Shown here: piece by piece, positions 48,472 to 55,723 of the stretch
Numbering within the stretch: the stretch's first letter is position 1
Layout: the number at the start of each line of letters is the position of its first letter
DNA from: JACCZX01 sp963710675
GTDB lineage: Bacteria > Pseudomonadota > Gammaproteobacteria > Burkholderiales > Burkholderiaceae_F
Length of the DNA: 64,000 bases
Assembly: GCA_963710675.1 (NCBI GenBank)
Contig: CAVQBE010000027.1
Location: 186,001 to 250,000, forward strand
Direction: 5' to 3'
The notes under the pieces: generated by a model
Seen by the model: only the letters and a program-made list of their open reading frames with translations
Told to the model about the DNA's origin: nothing
Database searches by the model: none
Translations under genes and position numbers: made by a program

Positions 48472-49170
48472 TCACACAGCAGGCAACCGAAGCGTGATAC
48501 AGGGTCGGGACGCATCCGCTTCCACCCGCAACTCGCCTTTATGCAAAGCGGCGACTAGCGTGCTGATTCGCAAATCGAGCAATGCAGCTTCTGACCAATC
48601 TGGCTCGTGTGCCGTGCCCGATACGGCAAGGACGTACTGTCCGTTGTCCAGGTCAGTTTCCACTTCAATCAAGGTTGACTCGCGGGCACGCCGCGTAACA
48701 ACGACGAGCAACCGATACGCCAGCCGCGTTAGGCGGGCGACGTCGCCACTAACCTCTACGCGGGCCGCATCGAACTTAGGCTGAAGAGATACGCTGTGTA
48801 AAGAAAGCAGGCTTGCCAACCGGCTGGTGGCGTCCGTGACGACTTCGTCCATCCTTAAGACAACCACTTGCAGCTGCAATGCGCCAAGAATCGCGCGACC
48901 ATCGTCAACAAAATCTTCAAGTAGCTGCGTTTCTTCGCGCGAATTACGCGCGATTACGTCAGCAACATGTTTTTCGCGGCCGCTATCCAGTCCGCCTTTC
49001 TGCAGCAAATGGGTCCAGCCGAGAATCGTGTTCAGTGGCGTGCGCAAATCGTGATTGAACCGACTAAGCAATGCTGCCATCAGCGCAGTTCGGCCCTCCG
49101 GGTCGAGCCGCGCCAGCCAATGCGTGCCACATCGTCGGTCAACTGTGGCGGCGGAGACGCCGGTAATCAT
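48472..49170 (-). CDS. Histidine kinase-like protein lacking a recognisable ATP-binding domain
   Basis: 232 residues from ATG 49170. A phospho-acceptor helix is clear: LLSRFNHDLRTPLNTILGWTHLL, with His in the H-box context. The rest (SGDVARLTRLAYRLLVVVTRRA...) aligns loosely with the start of a HATPase domain, but no N, G1 or G2 box (N...N, DxGxG, GxGLG) is seen. It may be a phosphotransfer or sensor remnant. A longer in-frame start at 49464 adds implausible sequence antisense to the next gene. It is a candidate partner for the two NtrC-type regulators. Confidence 0.6.
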   Translation of the reverse strand: MITGVSAATVDRRCGTHWLARLDPEGRTALMAALLSRFNHDLRTPLNTILGWTHLLQKGGLDSGREKHVADVIARNSREETQLLEDFVDDGRAILGALQLQVVVLRMDEVVTDATSRLASLLSLHSVSLQPKFDAARVEVSGDVARLTRLAYRLLVVVTRRARESTLIEVETDLDNGQYVLAVSGTAHEPDWSEAALLDLRISTLVAALHKGELRVEADASRPCITLRLPAV

Positions 49171-49273
49171 GTGTTGGTGCGTAGGTCTATCCGGAGCGTA
49201 GTTGCATAAAGGGCATTTTGGCTCGATCCAGCATCGTCCGAGAGGCGCATAGCCGTTACGGTCTGCAAGGACA

Positions 49274-49290
49274 TGGGCATGAGCCTTGCG
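49274..49290 (+). promoter_or_regulatory. Sigma-54 promoter of the Gln/Ser-rich protein gene
   Basis: TGGGCATG-AGCC-TTGCG, with exact GG-to-GC spacing, about 70 bases before the ATG at 49360. Confidence 0.62.
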
Positions 49291-49359
49291 GCACAAGTTT
49301 GGGCATACCTGACCGCCCACGCACGACGGGGCGACGTCCACCATCATAAGGAGCAGAAG

Positions 49360-49812
49360 ATGACGAAGCAGAATCAACAACCACAGCAAAACGAGCAGCA
49401 GCAAGCGAACGCACGGCGTGGAAAGAATCCTGATCAGCAAGGCGGCCAGAACCCACCGGGGCAATCAGGCAATTTTCAAAAATCGCAGGGACAGCCGGGT
49501 GCGCGTCAATCCGACCAGGGCGGTAACCGCGAGTCTTCATCGCGCAACAGCGAGAAGCCGGTCGGCTCACAGCGCGGCCAGACGGCCAATCAGCAAGGGG
49601 CCCGTACGACAGGCAACGAATCTCCCGAGATGAGCGAAGACGATCAGTCGAATCAAGCAAGCGAACGCTTGCGCCGCGGCGCATTGGACGCACAGTACGG
49701 CACTGACAGTTCATCCAAGACGGCTGAGCAGAACACTCGGTCAGCAGGTACGCAGTCGCCGACTGGTTCCGATCGTGACACGATGGGCGGCGCACGTACT
49801 AAAGGCCGTTAG
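49360..49812 (+). CDS. Hydrophilic, probably disordered Gln/Asn/Ser/Gly-rich protein
   Basis: 150 residues from ATG 49360 with a good ribosome site (AAGGAGCAGA). Almost no hydrophobic residues: MTKQNQQPQQNEQQQ, then GGQNPPGQSGNFQKSQGQPG, and a slightly more ordered end (ASERLRRGALDAQYGTD). The composition resembles stress-protective hydrophilins, but I recognise no family. It is preceded by a sigma-54 promoter and followed by a strong terminator, so it appears to be a single-gene unit. Confidence 0.6.
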   Translation: MTKQNQQPQQNEQQQANARRGKNPDQQGGQNPPGQSGNFQKSQGQPGARQSDQGGNRESSSRNSEKPVGSQRGQTANQQGARTTGNESPEMSEDDQSNQASERLRRGALDAQYGTDSSSKTAEQNTRSAGTQSPTGSDRDTMGGARTKGR

Positions 49813-49822
49813 TAGCTAAAGT

Positions 49823-49853
49823 AAAAGTGGGGACCTCGGTCCCCACTTTTTTT
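49823..49853. terminator. Bidirectional Rho-independent terminator
   Basis: Perfect ten-base-pair stem AGTGGGGACC (49826-49835) / GGTCCCCACT (49838-49847) with a two-base loop. T run on the right, A run on the left, so it works for both the 49360 gene (+) and the leftward lipocalin operon (-). Confidence 0.9.
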
Positions 49854-50040
49854 AGACGCTGCTTGTCGACGGCTGAACTTGCGGCGACTGCAACTCCGAC
49901 TCATATTCATCGCCGTCGTTGCGCGAAATACGCGCTGGTTCCGACCGTGAAGATTCGAGCGATTGCTGACTGTTGCGAACTGCACGCGAAACCACGTAGG
50001 CAAGTCCTCCTAAAAGTGCGGCGCGGACGAGTAATGACAT
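49852..50040 (-). CDS. Small single-pass membrane protein
   Basis: 62 residues from ATG 50040, ten bases after AAGGAGG. One membrane helix (SLLVRAALLGGLAYVVSRAV) and a charged, Ser-rich tail. Unrecognised. Last gene of the leftward glsB-yqjD-yqjE-lipocalin operon. Confidence 0.6.
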   Translation of the reverse strand: MSLLVRAALLGGLAYVVSRAVRNSQQSLESSRSEPARISRNDGDEYESELQSPQVQPSTSSV

Positions 50041-50064
50041 GAACAACCTCCTTCAAAGTATGTT

Positions 50065-50883
50065 TTAAATTTCTGCGGCCGACGGCGATGTGTGCCGCGT
50101 GTAGACAAGTGCGCTGGTGTCAAACCCTTGCGCGCGTGCCTTGTTCATAAAGTCTTGATTTGCTGCATCCGCGACGGTTGGCTGGCGGGCCAGGAACCAG
50201 AGGTGCTTCCGGTCAGCGGCGCCGACGATCGCTGTGCTGTAGTCGTCGGCTACATCGATGATCGTGTAGTCAGACCATACGAACGGCAACGCATCAAGCG
50301 CCGAGTGAGAGTAAGAAATCTTGAACCGCGCCTGCGTGGCGTCATCGGCAAGCTTCGCGCGTCCGGTCGATCGTTTGATCGATCCATTATCACGACGGCA
50401 TAAGCTGAGCAGGCGAAGGCCATTATCGGTTCGCGCATAAGTCACGCGCGCGTCCGACAGACAATCCTTGTCCTGGCGATCGGGCAGACGCGCAATCTCA
50501 AACCAGCTTCCAACAAAACGATCCAGATCGACATGCGCCGCGCTCGCCAATGCCTTTTTCGCATTCTTTGCCATGATCGCGGCAACCAGCGCACTCGCTG
50601 CAGTTACCGCCTGTGGCCCTAGCGCTGAGATGTAAGGGCCATAGGCACGGAACCATCCGCCAATGCCTTGGCCTCGCAGTCGATCGCGCGGCACCTTGCG
50701 TCGTGCACGCAGTACCTGTCTGAGCAGCAGCGCTGCGCCCGCCGCACCCATGATGGTCGGACCTTTCGAGCGCCAGTGTGCGCGCAGCGCCCGGCCTGTG
50801 TTCGCCGCGCGTTGATCTGCAGCACGAACGGCTTTCTCGGCCGCTTCGATGTCAGTTCTTAGCGTGTCAAGCGCGACGGCCAT
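50065..50883 (-). CDS. Membrane-anchored lipocalin (Blc-like) with N-terminal extension
   Basis: 272 residues. The C-terminal part is a bacterial lipocalin: VDLDRFVGSWFEIARLPDRQDKDC carries the G-x-W motif, and YTIIDVADDYSTAIVGAADRKHLWFLARQP is the conserved second half. About 115 residues precede it: a helical coiled region (TLRTDIEAAEKAVRAADQR), then two hydrophobic segments (TIMGAAGAALLLRQVL; ALGPQAVTAASALVAAIMA). Normal Blc is a lipoprotein of about 175 residues, so this is an unusual fusion. The start overlaps the yqjE-like gene by 17 bases. Confidence 0.78.
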   Translation of the reverse strand: MAVALDTLRTDIEAAEKAVRAADQRAANTGRALRAHWRSKGPTIMGAAGAALLLRQVLRARRKVPRDRLRGQGIGGWFRAYGPYISALGPQAVTAASALVAAIMAKNAKKALASAAHVDLDRFVGSWFEIARLPDRQDKDCLSDARVTYARTDNGLRLLSLCRRDNGSIKRSTGRAKLADDATQARFKISYSHSALDALPFVWSDYTIIDVADDYSTAIVGAADRKHLWFLARQPTVADAANQDFMNKARAQGFDTSALVYTRHTSPSAAEI

Positions 50884-51403
50884 CGGGTGCCTCTGCCGAA
50901 TCTGCTTTCTCGAAACTGCGACGTGTCGCCGCGAATGTCAGGTTGTCGACCATCGTTCGTATTGCTCGCACCAGCAGGAAAGCGCCGACTGCGTGTAAGG
51001 CGATTGCCACAACAGCTGCGACGATCCATGGGACGCCGGCGGCCACCGCGCCATAGATCAATGCCCCGATCAAGATCAGCCAGCCCGTCACGCCGAGCAG
51101 CGCCGCTGCCGTTGCAAACGCAAGCATGTACGCCGCAGCCCACGCCGCGCGCTTTGCCTCGAGTTCGAACAGATGAAAACGAGCGGCGAAAGCCGCTCGC
51201 ACTTCGTTGACGAACTGCGAGATGCTGGGACGCGTCGGCGGCGATTCCGAACGGCGCCTCGCTCTCGCATTGAAAGTGCGCGAGCCGGCAGTAAAGCCCG
51301 GCTCTGCAGGTGACACCCGATCGGGACGGGAACGACTCCCTGACCCCGCCGCGATTGGCGGGACGGCGCCGCCTTGCCCCGCCGAATCTCGCGCGATATC
51401 CAC
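50867..51403 (-). CDS. YqjE-like membrane protein (phage holin/DUF1469 family)
   Basis: 178 residues. An N-terminal disordered stretch of about 60 residues is followed by SQFVNEVRAAFAARFHLFELEAKRAAWAAAYMLAFATAAALLGVTGWLILIGALIYG and a second hairpin, the pattern of YqjE/DUF1469. In E. coli yqjE lies beside yqjD, whose product is an inner-membrane ribosome-associated protein under RpoS control; the same pairing is seen here. Confidence 0.75.
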   Translation of the reverse strand: MDIARDSAGQGGAVPPIAAGSGSRSRPDRVSPAEPGFTAGSRTFNARARRRSESPPTRPSISQFVNEVRAAFAARFHLFELEAKRAAWAAAYMLAFATAAALLGVTGWLILIGALIYGAVAAGVPWIVAAVVAIALHAVGAFLLVRAIRTMVDNLTFAATRRSFEKADSAEAPDGRRA

Positions 51404-51427
51404 AGAATTGAGCCTGAGTGACTACGA

Positions 51428-51766
51428 CTAGCGAGACAAGCGGCCGATCAGCAATCCCGCCACCAAGGCGATTCCCACTACGGCCAGTGGATGAGCCCGG
51501 ATTTGATCGCGCGCCGACTCGGCCCACTCTTCTTCCATCGCCATGAAGTCGTCATACTTTGCGTACAACGTGTCCTGCGCATCGGCCGCCGTGGATTTCG
51601 CGCGATCGAGCAGCGGTGCGGCCTTTGCAGCCAAACGATCCACCGTTTCGTGTGCGCCCTGCGCAACGCGGTCAACGGTGCTGTGCGCACGGTCTGCAGC
51701 TTGATTCGCTTTGCCCGTAGTTCCTATCGTGCCAAAGTTGCCAGTGTTCGAGGTCGTTGTTTCCAT
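51428..51766 (-). CDS. YqjD/ElaB-like protein (DUF883)
   Basis: 112 residues. An amphipathic coiled-coil N-terminal part (AHSTVDRVAQGAHETVDRLAAKAAPLLDRAKS) leads to a C-terminal membrane helix and positively charged end (HPLAVVGIALVAGLLIGRLSR), diagnostic of DUF883. E. coli YqjD and ElaB tether ribosomes to the membrane in stationary phase. No separate promoter was found; it is probably transcribed from the sigma-54 promoter at 52217 through glsB. Confidence 0.85.
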   Translation of the reverse strand: METTTSNTGNFGTIGTTGKANQAADRAHSTVDRVAQGAHETVDRLAAKAAPLLDRAKSTAADAQDTLYAKYDDFMAMEEEWAESARDQIRAHPLAVVGIALVAGLLIGRLSR

Positions 51767-51852
51767 CTGCGCTCCTAGTGATATTTCAGTACTTTTGGTT
51801 CTTAGTTGGTTCTAAGTCAGGCCGACCCGGACGGCCGGCCTGAGCGATCCTG

Positions 51853-52125
51853 TTAGCGAACAGAACCGCGCCGAAACAGGTTGACTATTGCGAGCAGGAT
51901 CACTGCGCCAATCAATGACACAACGAGTGCGCCGAAACTGAAGGCGTCCTGGTTAATGGAAGGCATGCCGAGCAGAGGCGATATCAACCATCCGCCGAGT
52001 GCTGCGCCAACGATGCCCACTATGATGTTCAAAAAGATGCCTTGTTGCGCGTCGGTACGCATGATGAGACTGGCCAGCCAGCCCACGACGCCGCCCACGA
52101 TCAGCCACACGATGAAGTTAATCAT
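51853..52125 (-). CDS. GlsB/YeaQ/YmgE family stress-response membrane protein
   Basis: A 90-residue glycine-rich membrane protein (MINFIVWLIVGGVVGWLASLIM, FLNIIVGIVGAALGGWLI, ALVVSLIGAVILLAIVNLFRRG), the classic transglycosylase-associated/GlsB pattern. Its biochemical role is unknown; members are induced by general stress. First gene of the leftward operon, with a sigma-54 promoter ending about 90 bases upstream. Confidence 0.88.
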   Translation of the reverse strand: MINFIVWLIVGGVVGWLASLIMRTDAQQGIFLNIIVGIVGAALGGWLISPLLGMPSINQDAFSFGALVVSLIGAVILLAIVNLFRRGSVR

Positions 52126-52216
52126 TTGTTACCTCGAGTTGGTTGGTTAGTGCGCCCGTTATAAACCTGAACTAACGGAACGCGAGACCAGCACGCGAAC
52201 CGCAACGATCTTCAGA

Positions 52217-52232
52217 AGCAAAGGTTATGCCT
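52217..52232 (-). promoter_or_regulatory. Sigma-54 promoter of the glsB-yqjD-yqjE-lipocalin operon
   Basis: The minus strand reads AGGCATA-ACCT-TTGCT, exact -24/-12 spacing. Divergent from the promoter at 52276. Confidence 0.7.
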
Positions 52233-52275
52233 AGTAGTTCTGCCAGCTTGGTCTTCCGCAGCTGACACGCATTAC

Positions 52276-52291
52276 TGGCATGGACGTTGCT
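52276..52291 (+). promoter_or_regulatory. Sigma-54 promoter, best match in the window
   Basis: TGGCATG-GACG-TTGCT matches the -24/-12 consensus at nearly every position, including the initial T. It lies 41 bases before the ATG at 52332. Confidence 0.78.
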
Positions 52292-52331
52292 TACTCAAAT
52301 CGCGCCATTCGTTTAAGCATGAGGGAGCGCA

Positions 52332-52574
52332 ATGAACACATCGAACAAAACGCGAGTTAAGAAACTGCCCGCCGCGAAGTCGAATAGCAACGAGTTTCTG
52401 CTGGCCAAACTGGGCAAGGGATGCTGGGTGGTTGGCTATCAGGGGCGACTTATTGCGGGTGCGGTTTTGAGTTCTTTGCCCGCTGCGGCAGCTTACGCGG
52501 CCGATCTGGCGCACGCGTTTGGCAGCCATAACTTTTTTCTCACCGTCGTCGAAGCCGGTCGTCACGTCGTATAG
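52332..52574 (+). CDS. Small protein with one hydrophobic segment, unrecognised
   Basis: 80 residues after GAGGGAGCGCA. A basic N-terminus (NKTRVKKLPAAKSNSNEFLLAKLGKG) is followed by WVVGYQGRLIAGAVLSSLPAAAAYAADLAHAF. No family is recognised. A strong sigma-54 promoter and a downstream terminator support a real single-gene unit. Confidence 0.6.
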   Translation: MNTSNKTRVKKLPAAKSNSNEFLLAKLGKGCWVVGYQGRLIAGAVLSSLPAAAAYAADLAHAFGSHNFFLTVVEAGRHVV

Positions 52575-52586
52575 ATTTGGCCTAAT

Positions 52587-52611
52587 GGCCCTGCCGCGGC
52601 AGGGCCTCTTT
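52587..52611 (+). terminator. Rho-independent terminator (GC-rich)
   Basis: Perfect inverted repeat GGCCCTGCCG / CGGCAGGGCC (52587-52606) with a minimal loop, followed by TCTTT. It lies 13 bases after the stop of the 80-residue gene. Confidence 0.65.
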
Positions 52612-52804
52612 ACGGCTGACGCAGCTGCCGTCATCCGTTTTTAAAACTCAGCCATTTTGTACGTCTTCGTGCGGCCTGGGTGGCCGTTGACGTCTCAGCG
52701 CTCTTTATGCGTCTCAGCCATGTTACGCATGGCGGCTGGTAAGCCAACTCGGGTATCGTTGCGGTCTGCACAGGGGAAGACCCGGGCACAGGGGAAAGGC
52801 AGTA

Positions 52805-54193
52805 ATGAGTCACGCGCTAATCGTCGATGACGATGCCGACACAGCAGAAATGCTGGCGGAGCTTGTTGCCAGCCAGGGGTTCACGGCCGCCACCGCACGA
52901 ACGATGAGGGACGCTCGCCGCCAGTTGGCGACGAACGTACCGGATGTCATTTTCCTCGACCTTGTATTGCCGGATGGAAAAGGGATCGAGCTGTTCAATG
53001 ACAAGGCGGCGCTGGCTGATACCGAAGTCGTACTGATCACCGGCCATGCGAGCCTGGAAACATCGATCGAGGCGTTGCGCCTGGGTGCTGCAGACTATTT
53101 GATCAAGCCCGTAAGCCCCAGCCAGGTCCAAGGAATTCTGGAGCGAGTGATGCGCCCGGGCGAGCTGCAGGCAGAGATCTCGGGGTTGCAGACGGAGCTC
53201 GACCGCAGCGGACGCTTTGGGGATATGTGGGGTGGATCACCCTCGATGAAACGTGTGTACGAGCAGGTGTCGCGAGTCGCCGCGACTGCTGTGACGGTGT
53301 TGATACAGGGCGAAAGCGGAACCGGCAAGGAATTGGTGGCGCACACAATTCATTCGCTCAGCCGCCGACGAAGCCGCCCGTTTCTCGCGATCAACTGCGG
53401 CGCAATTTCGCCGCATCTGATGGAAAGCGAGATTTTCGGCCATGAAAAGGGAAGCTTTACCGGCGCCAATCGGCAACATCTTGGCTTCTTCGAACGCGCC
53501 CATGGCGGCACGTTGTTTCTTGATGAAGTCACAGAAATGCCGGCAGACCTGCAAGTCAAGCTGCTGAGGGTCCTGGAAACTGGAACGTTCAATCGCGTTG
53601 GGTCAACCGAAACGCAGCGCGCTGATGTGCGAGTGTTGGGAGCTACTAATCGAGTGCCGGAGCGCGCTGTCACAGAGGGAAAGTTGCGCGAAGACCTGCT
53701 TTATCGACTGAATGTGTTTCCGATTCGCCTGCCACCTCTGCGCGAGCGCCGCGAAGATATAAGCCTGCTGGCCGATCACTTTCTTGCGGAAATCTGCAAG
53801 GAAGAGGGCAAGGAGAAGCGGTTCAGCAAGGGTGCCTACGAGCGCCTGAACGAACACGACTGGCCGGGTAATGTTCGCGAGCTACGCAACGTCGTGCAGC
53901 GCGCTTATGTAATGGCAACCAACTCGGTTATCAGCGATGAGTGGCTGGAACTGCAGACGCCGCGACCTAACGGAACGAGCGAGCCATCGATCTTGTCGGT
54001 ACGGGTGGGCACCACGTTGGCAGAGGCCGAGCGCGCGTTGATCTTCGCCACGCTTGAACATTTTGAGGGTCACAAGGAGCGCACAGCAGCGGCTCTCGGT
54101 GTCAGCTTGAAGACGCTTTACAACCGGCTCAAGGAATACGGCGCTGAAGGTGCGCCGCCATCGTCGCCTGTCAAGGAGCGCCGCGCCGCCTAG
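52805..54193 (+). CDS. NtrC-family sigma-54-dependent response regulator
   Basis: 462 residues, intact. Receiver domain with Asp52 (VIFLDLVLPDG). AAA+ domain with Walker A GESGTGKE, a canonical-type sigma-54 loop GSFTGA (residues 216-221), Walker B GGTLFLDEV, and a Fis-type HTH at the end (KERTAAALGVSLKTLYNRLKEYG). It is a close paralogue of the regulator at 37951, the two being colinear without gaps to residue 221. It is the likely activator for the sigma-54 promoters in this region. It has no sigma-54 promoter itself. Confidence 0.93.
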   Translation: MSHALIVDDDADTAEMLAELVASQGFTAATARTMRDARRQLATNVPDVIFLDLVLPDGKGIELFNDKAALADTEVVLITGHASLETSIEALRLGAADYLIKPVSPSQVQGILERVMRPGELQAEISGLQTELDRSGRFGDMWGGSPSMKRVYEQVSRVAATAVTVLIQGESGTGKELVAHTIHSLSRRRSRPFLAINCGAISPHLMESEIFGHEKGSFTGANRQHLGFFERAHGGTLFLDEVTEMPADLQVKLLRVLETGTFNRVGSTETQRADVRVLGATNRVPERAVTEGKLREDLLYRLNVFPIRLPPLRERREDISLLADHFLAEICKEEGKEKRFSKGAYERLNEHDWPGNVRELRNVVQRAYVMATNSVISDEWLELQTPRPNGTSEPSILSVRVGTTLAEAERALIFATLEHFEGHKERTAAALGVSLKTLYNRLKEYGAEGAPPSSPVKERRAA

Positions 54194-54226
54194 CGCGTGA
54201 TTGACCGCGGCCTCTTACGAAGCTGC

Positions 54227-54242
54227 GGGCACGTAGCTTGCA
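54227..54242 (+). promoter_or_regulatory. Sigma-54 promoter of BON gene 2
   Basis: GGGCACG-TAGC-TTGCA, differing from the promoter of the first BON gene (37480) only in the four-base spacer. It lies about 100 bases before the ATG at 54344. Confidence 0.72.
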
Positions 54243-54343
54243 ACGCAATCCCTGCGTACGCAAAGCTGGATTAGCGCGAGGCACGGGGCCCACAGTCATG
54301 CAATCGGGGCTCAGACTAACTTTATTAAACGAGGAGCCACAAT

Positions 54344-54793
54344 ATGCAGACAACTGCACGTCATACATTGCGAGCGTTGGTTTTGACCAGCGCTGCGGTT
54401 TTGATCCTGGGCGCATGCAATCGATCAGAGCGTCAAGAAGTTCGTACTGAAGCCAAGCAGGCAACCAATACGGCTGCCAATGTTGTCGACAATGCGGCGC
54501 TGACCACCAAGGTGAAAGCTGCGCTACTTGCCGACGATATGGTTAAAGGTACTCAGATAAACGTCGACTCGAATGCGGGCGTGGTGAAGCTGACGGGCAC
54601 CGTTGACAACCCGGCGCATGTGACTCGCGCGGTTGAAGTTGCCAAGGGCGTACAAGGCGTGACACGCGTCGACAACAATCTGACTTCTAGTCCGAGCGCC
54701 GCCCCAGGCGTGGTACCGGGCACGCAGCCGCCGGGAACTGCGCCTTCCGCGACACCGATGCCTAACAATACGACTCCGCCTGCGAAGAAATAG
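54344..54793 (+). CDS. BON-domain lipoprotein, copy 2
   Basis: 149 residues. Lipoprotein signal RALVLTSAAVLILGAC. The helix EVRTEAKQATNTAANVVDNAALTTKVKAALLADD leads into one BON domain (GTQINVDSNAGVVKLTGTVDNPAHVTRAVEVAKGVQGVTRVDNNL). A Pro/Thr-rich tail of about 35 residues follows. ATG after GAGGAG. Paralogue of the gene at 37550, under a near-identical promoter. Confidence 0.85.
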   Translation: MQTTARHTLRALVLTSAAVLILGACNRSERQEVRTEAKQATNTAANVVDNAALTTKVKAALLADDMVKGTQINVDSNAGVVKLTGTVDNPAHVTRAVEVAKGVQGVTRVDNNLTSSPSAAPGVVPGTQPPGTAPSATPMPNNTTPPAKK

Positions 54794-54810
54794 TAGGAAC
54801 ACTTGCTGAA

Positions 54811-54840
54811 CGACGCGGCTGCTAGGCCGCGTCGCTTTAC
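54811..54840 (+). terminator. Weak Rho-independent terminator after BON gene 2
   Basis: Stem CGACGCGGC (54811-54819) / GCCGCGTCG (54826-54834), then CTTTACTT. The short T tract suggests partial termination, so the next gene could receive read-through. Confidence 0.5.
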
Positions 54841-54853
54841 TTCGGAGAATGCG

Positions 54854-55117
54854 ATGGCAGACAAGCAATCAAAAACCAAAAGCGACGTGCAAGGCGAAGG
54901 CGACTATAAAGCGGCCCGGCGCTATAACGAAGCAACGCGAGAATATGTGAAAGGCGAGGATGTTGCTGAGGCTGCACGTGATGCGGAGCCGCAAAGTGCT
55001 GGCGAAGAGCAGCAGATGGAACATGCCGAGCAAGCGGGCAGACAGCGGGCCAAAGATGAAGATCCGCTACTTGATCGGCCAGAGGACATCGAAACCACCA
55101 AGAGCGGCCGGAAGTAG
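54854..55117 (+). CDS. Small hydrophilic stress-type protein, unrecognised
   Basis: 87 residues from ATG 54854 after GGAG. Highly charged: ADKQSKTKSDVQGEGDYKAARRYNEATREYVKGEDV, then acidic and Gln-rich. The first part resembles short hydrophilic proteins found beside BON genes in related genomes. No signal or membrane segment. It may be expressed by read-through from the BON 2 promoter. Confidence 0.6.
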   Translation: MADKQSKTKSDVQGEGDYKAARRYNEATREYVKGEDVAEAARDAEPQSAGEEQQMEHAEQAGRQRAKDEDPLLDRPEDIETTKSGRK

Positions 55118-55174
55118 AGCCTCGTATTTGCGCCTGTCGTACAACCCGCTCGGTCGGGCTGAAGCTTCTGCATT

Positions 55175-55723
55175 ATGAGTAAAGCATTCGTCAAGGAGCC
55201 CGACGACGATGACGACGAAGAGCTTGAGCTTCCGCAGATTGCGGGTGTACGTAACTACATAACTCCCAGTGGGTACACCCGGCTCAAACAGGAGCTGGTT
55301 CATCTGTTAAATGCCGAACGGCCGGAAGTTGTGCGGACGGTTTCGTGGGCAGCATCGAATGGCGATCGATCGGAAAACGGCGACTACATCTACGGAAAAA
55401 AGCGGCTGCGTGAGATCGACCGGCGCATTCGGTTTCTAACCAAGCGCCTCGATGTCGCAGAGGTCGTCGACTCTGCCACGCGCGAGGCGACTGATCAGGC
55501 TTTTTTTGGCGCGACTGTGCGCTATGCGACCGAAGACGGTACTGAGAACACAGTGACAATCGTGGGCATCGATGAAGTCAATCCCGCGGAGGGTTACGTC
55601 AGCTGGATTTCACCTATCGCCTCAGCCGTGCTGAAGGCATATGTCGGTGACAAGGTCACCCTGCGAACCCCGGCTGGGACCGAAACGCTTGAAATTCTTG
55701 ATGTGAGCTATGCGAGGTCGTGA
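55175..55723 (+). CDS. greB: Transcription elongation factor GreB
   Basis: 182 residues. An acidic N-terminal extension (PDDDDDEELELPQ) precedes the Gre coiled coil (ITPSGYTRLKQELVHLL ... ASNGDRSENGDYIYGKKRLREIDRRI), whose tip and the Arg-rich patch are of GreB type. The C-terminal domain has SWISPIASAVLKAYVGDKV. It rescues backtracked RNA polymerase with longer RNA ends than GreA. The 3' end overlaps the convergent spoT by 16 bases. Confidence 0.93.
   Translation: MSKAFVKEPDDDDDEELELPQIAGVRNYITPSGYTRLKQELVHLLNAERPEVVRTVSWAASNGDRSENGDYIYGKKRLREIDRRIRFLTKRLDVAEVVDSATREATDQAFFGATVRYATEDGTENTVTIVGIDEVNPAEGYVSWISPIASAVLKAYVGDKVTLRTPAGTETLEILDVSYARS

Noticed and set aside
50867..51403. Prophage holin gene as evidence of a prophage
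   Set aside because: The family name includes holins, but the yqjD-like neighbour and absence of other phage genes point to the chromosomal YqjE type.
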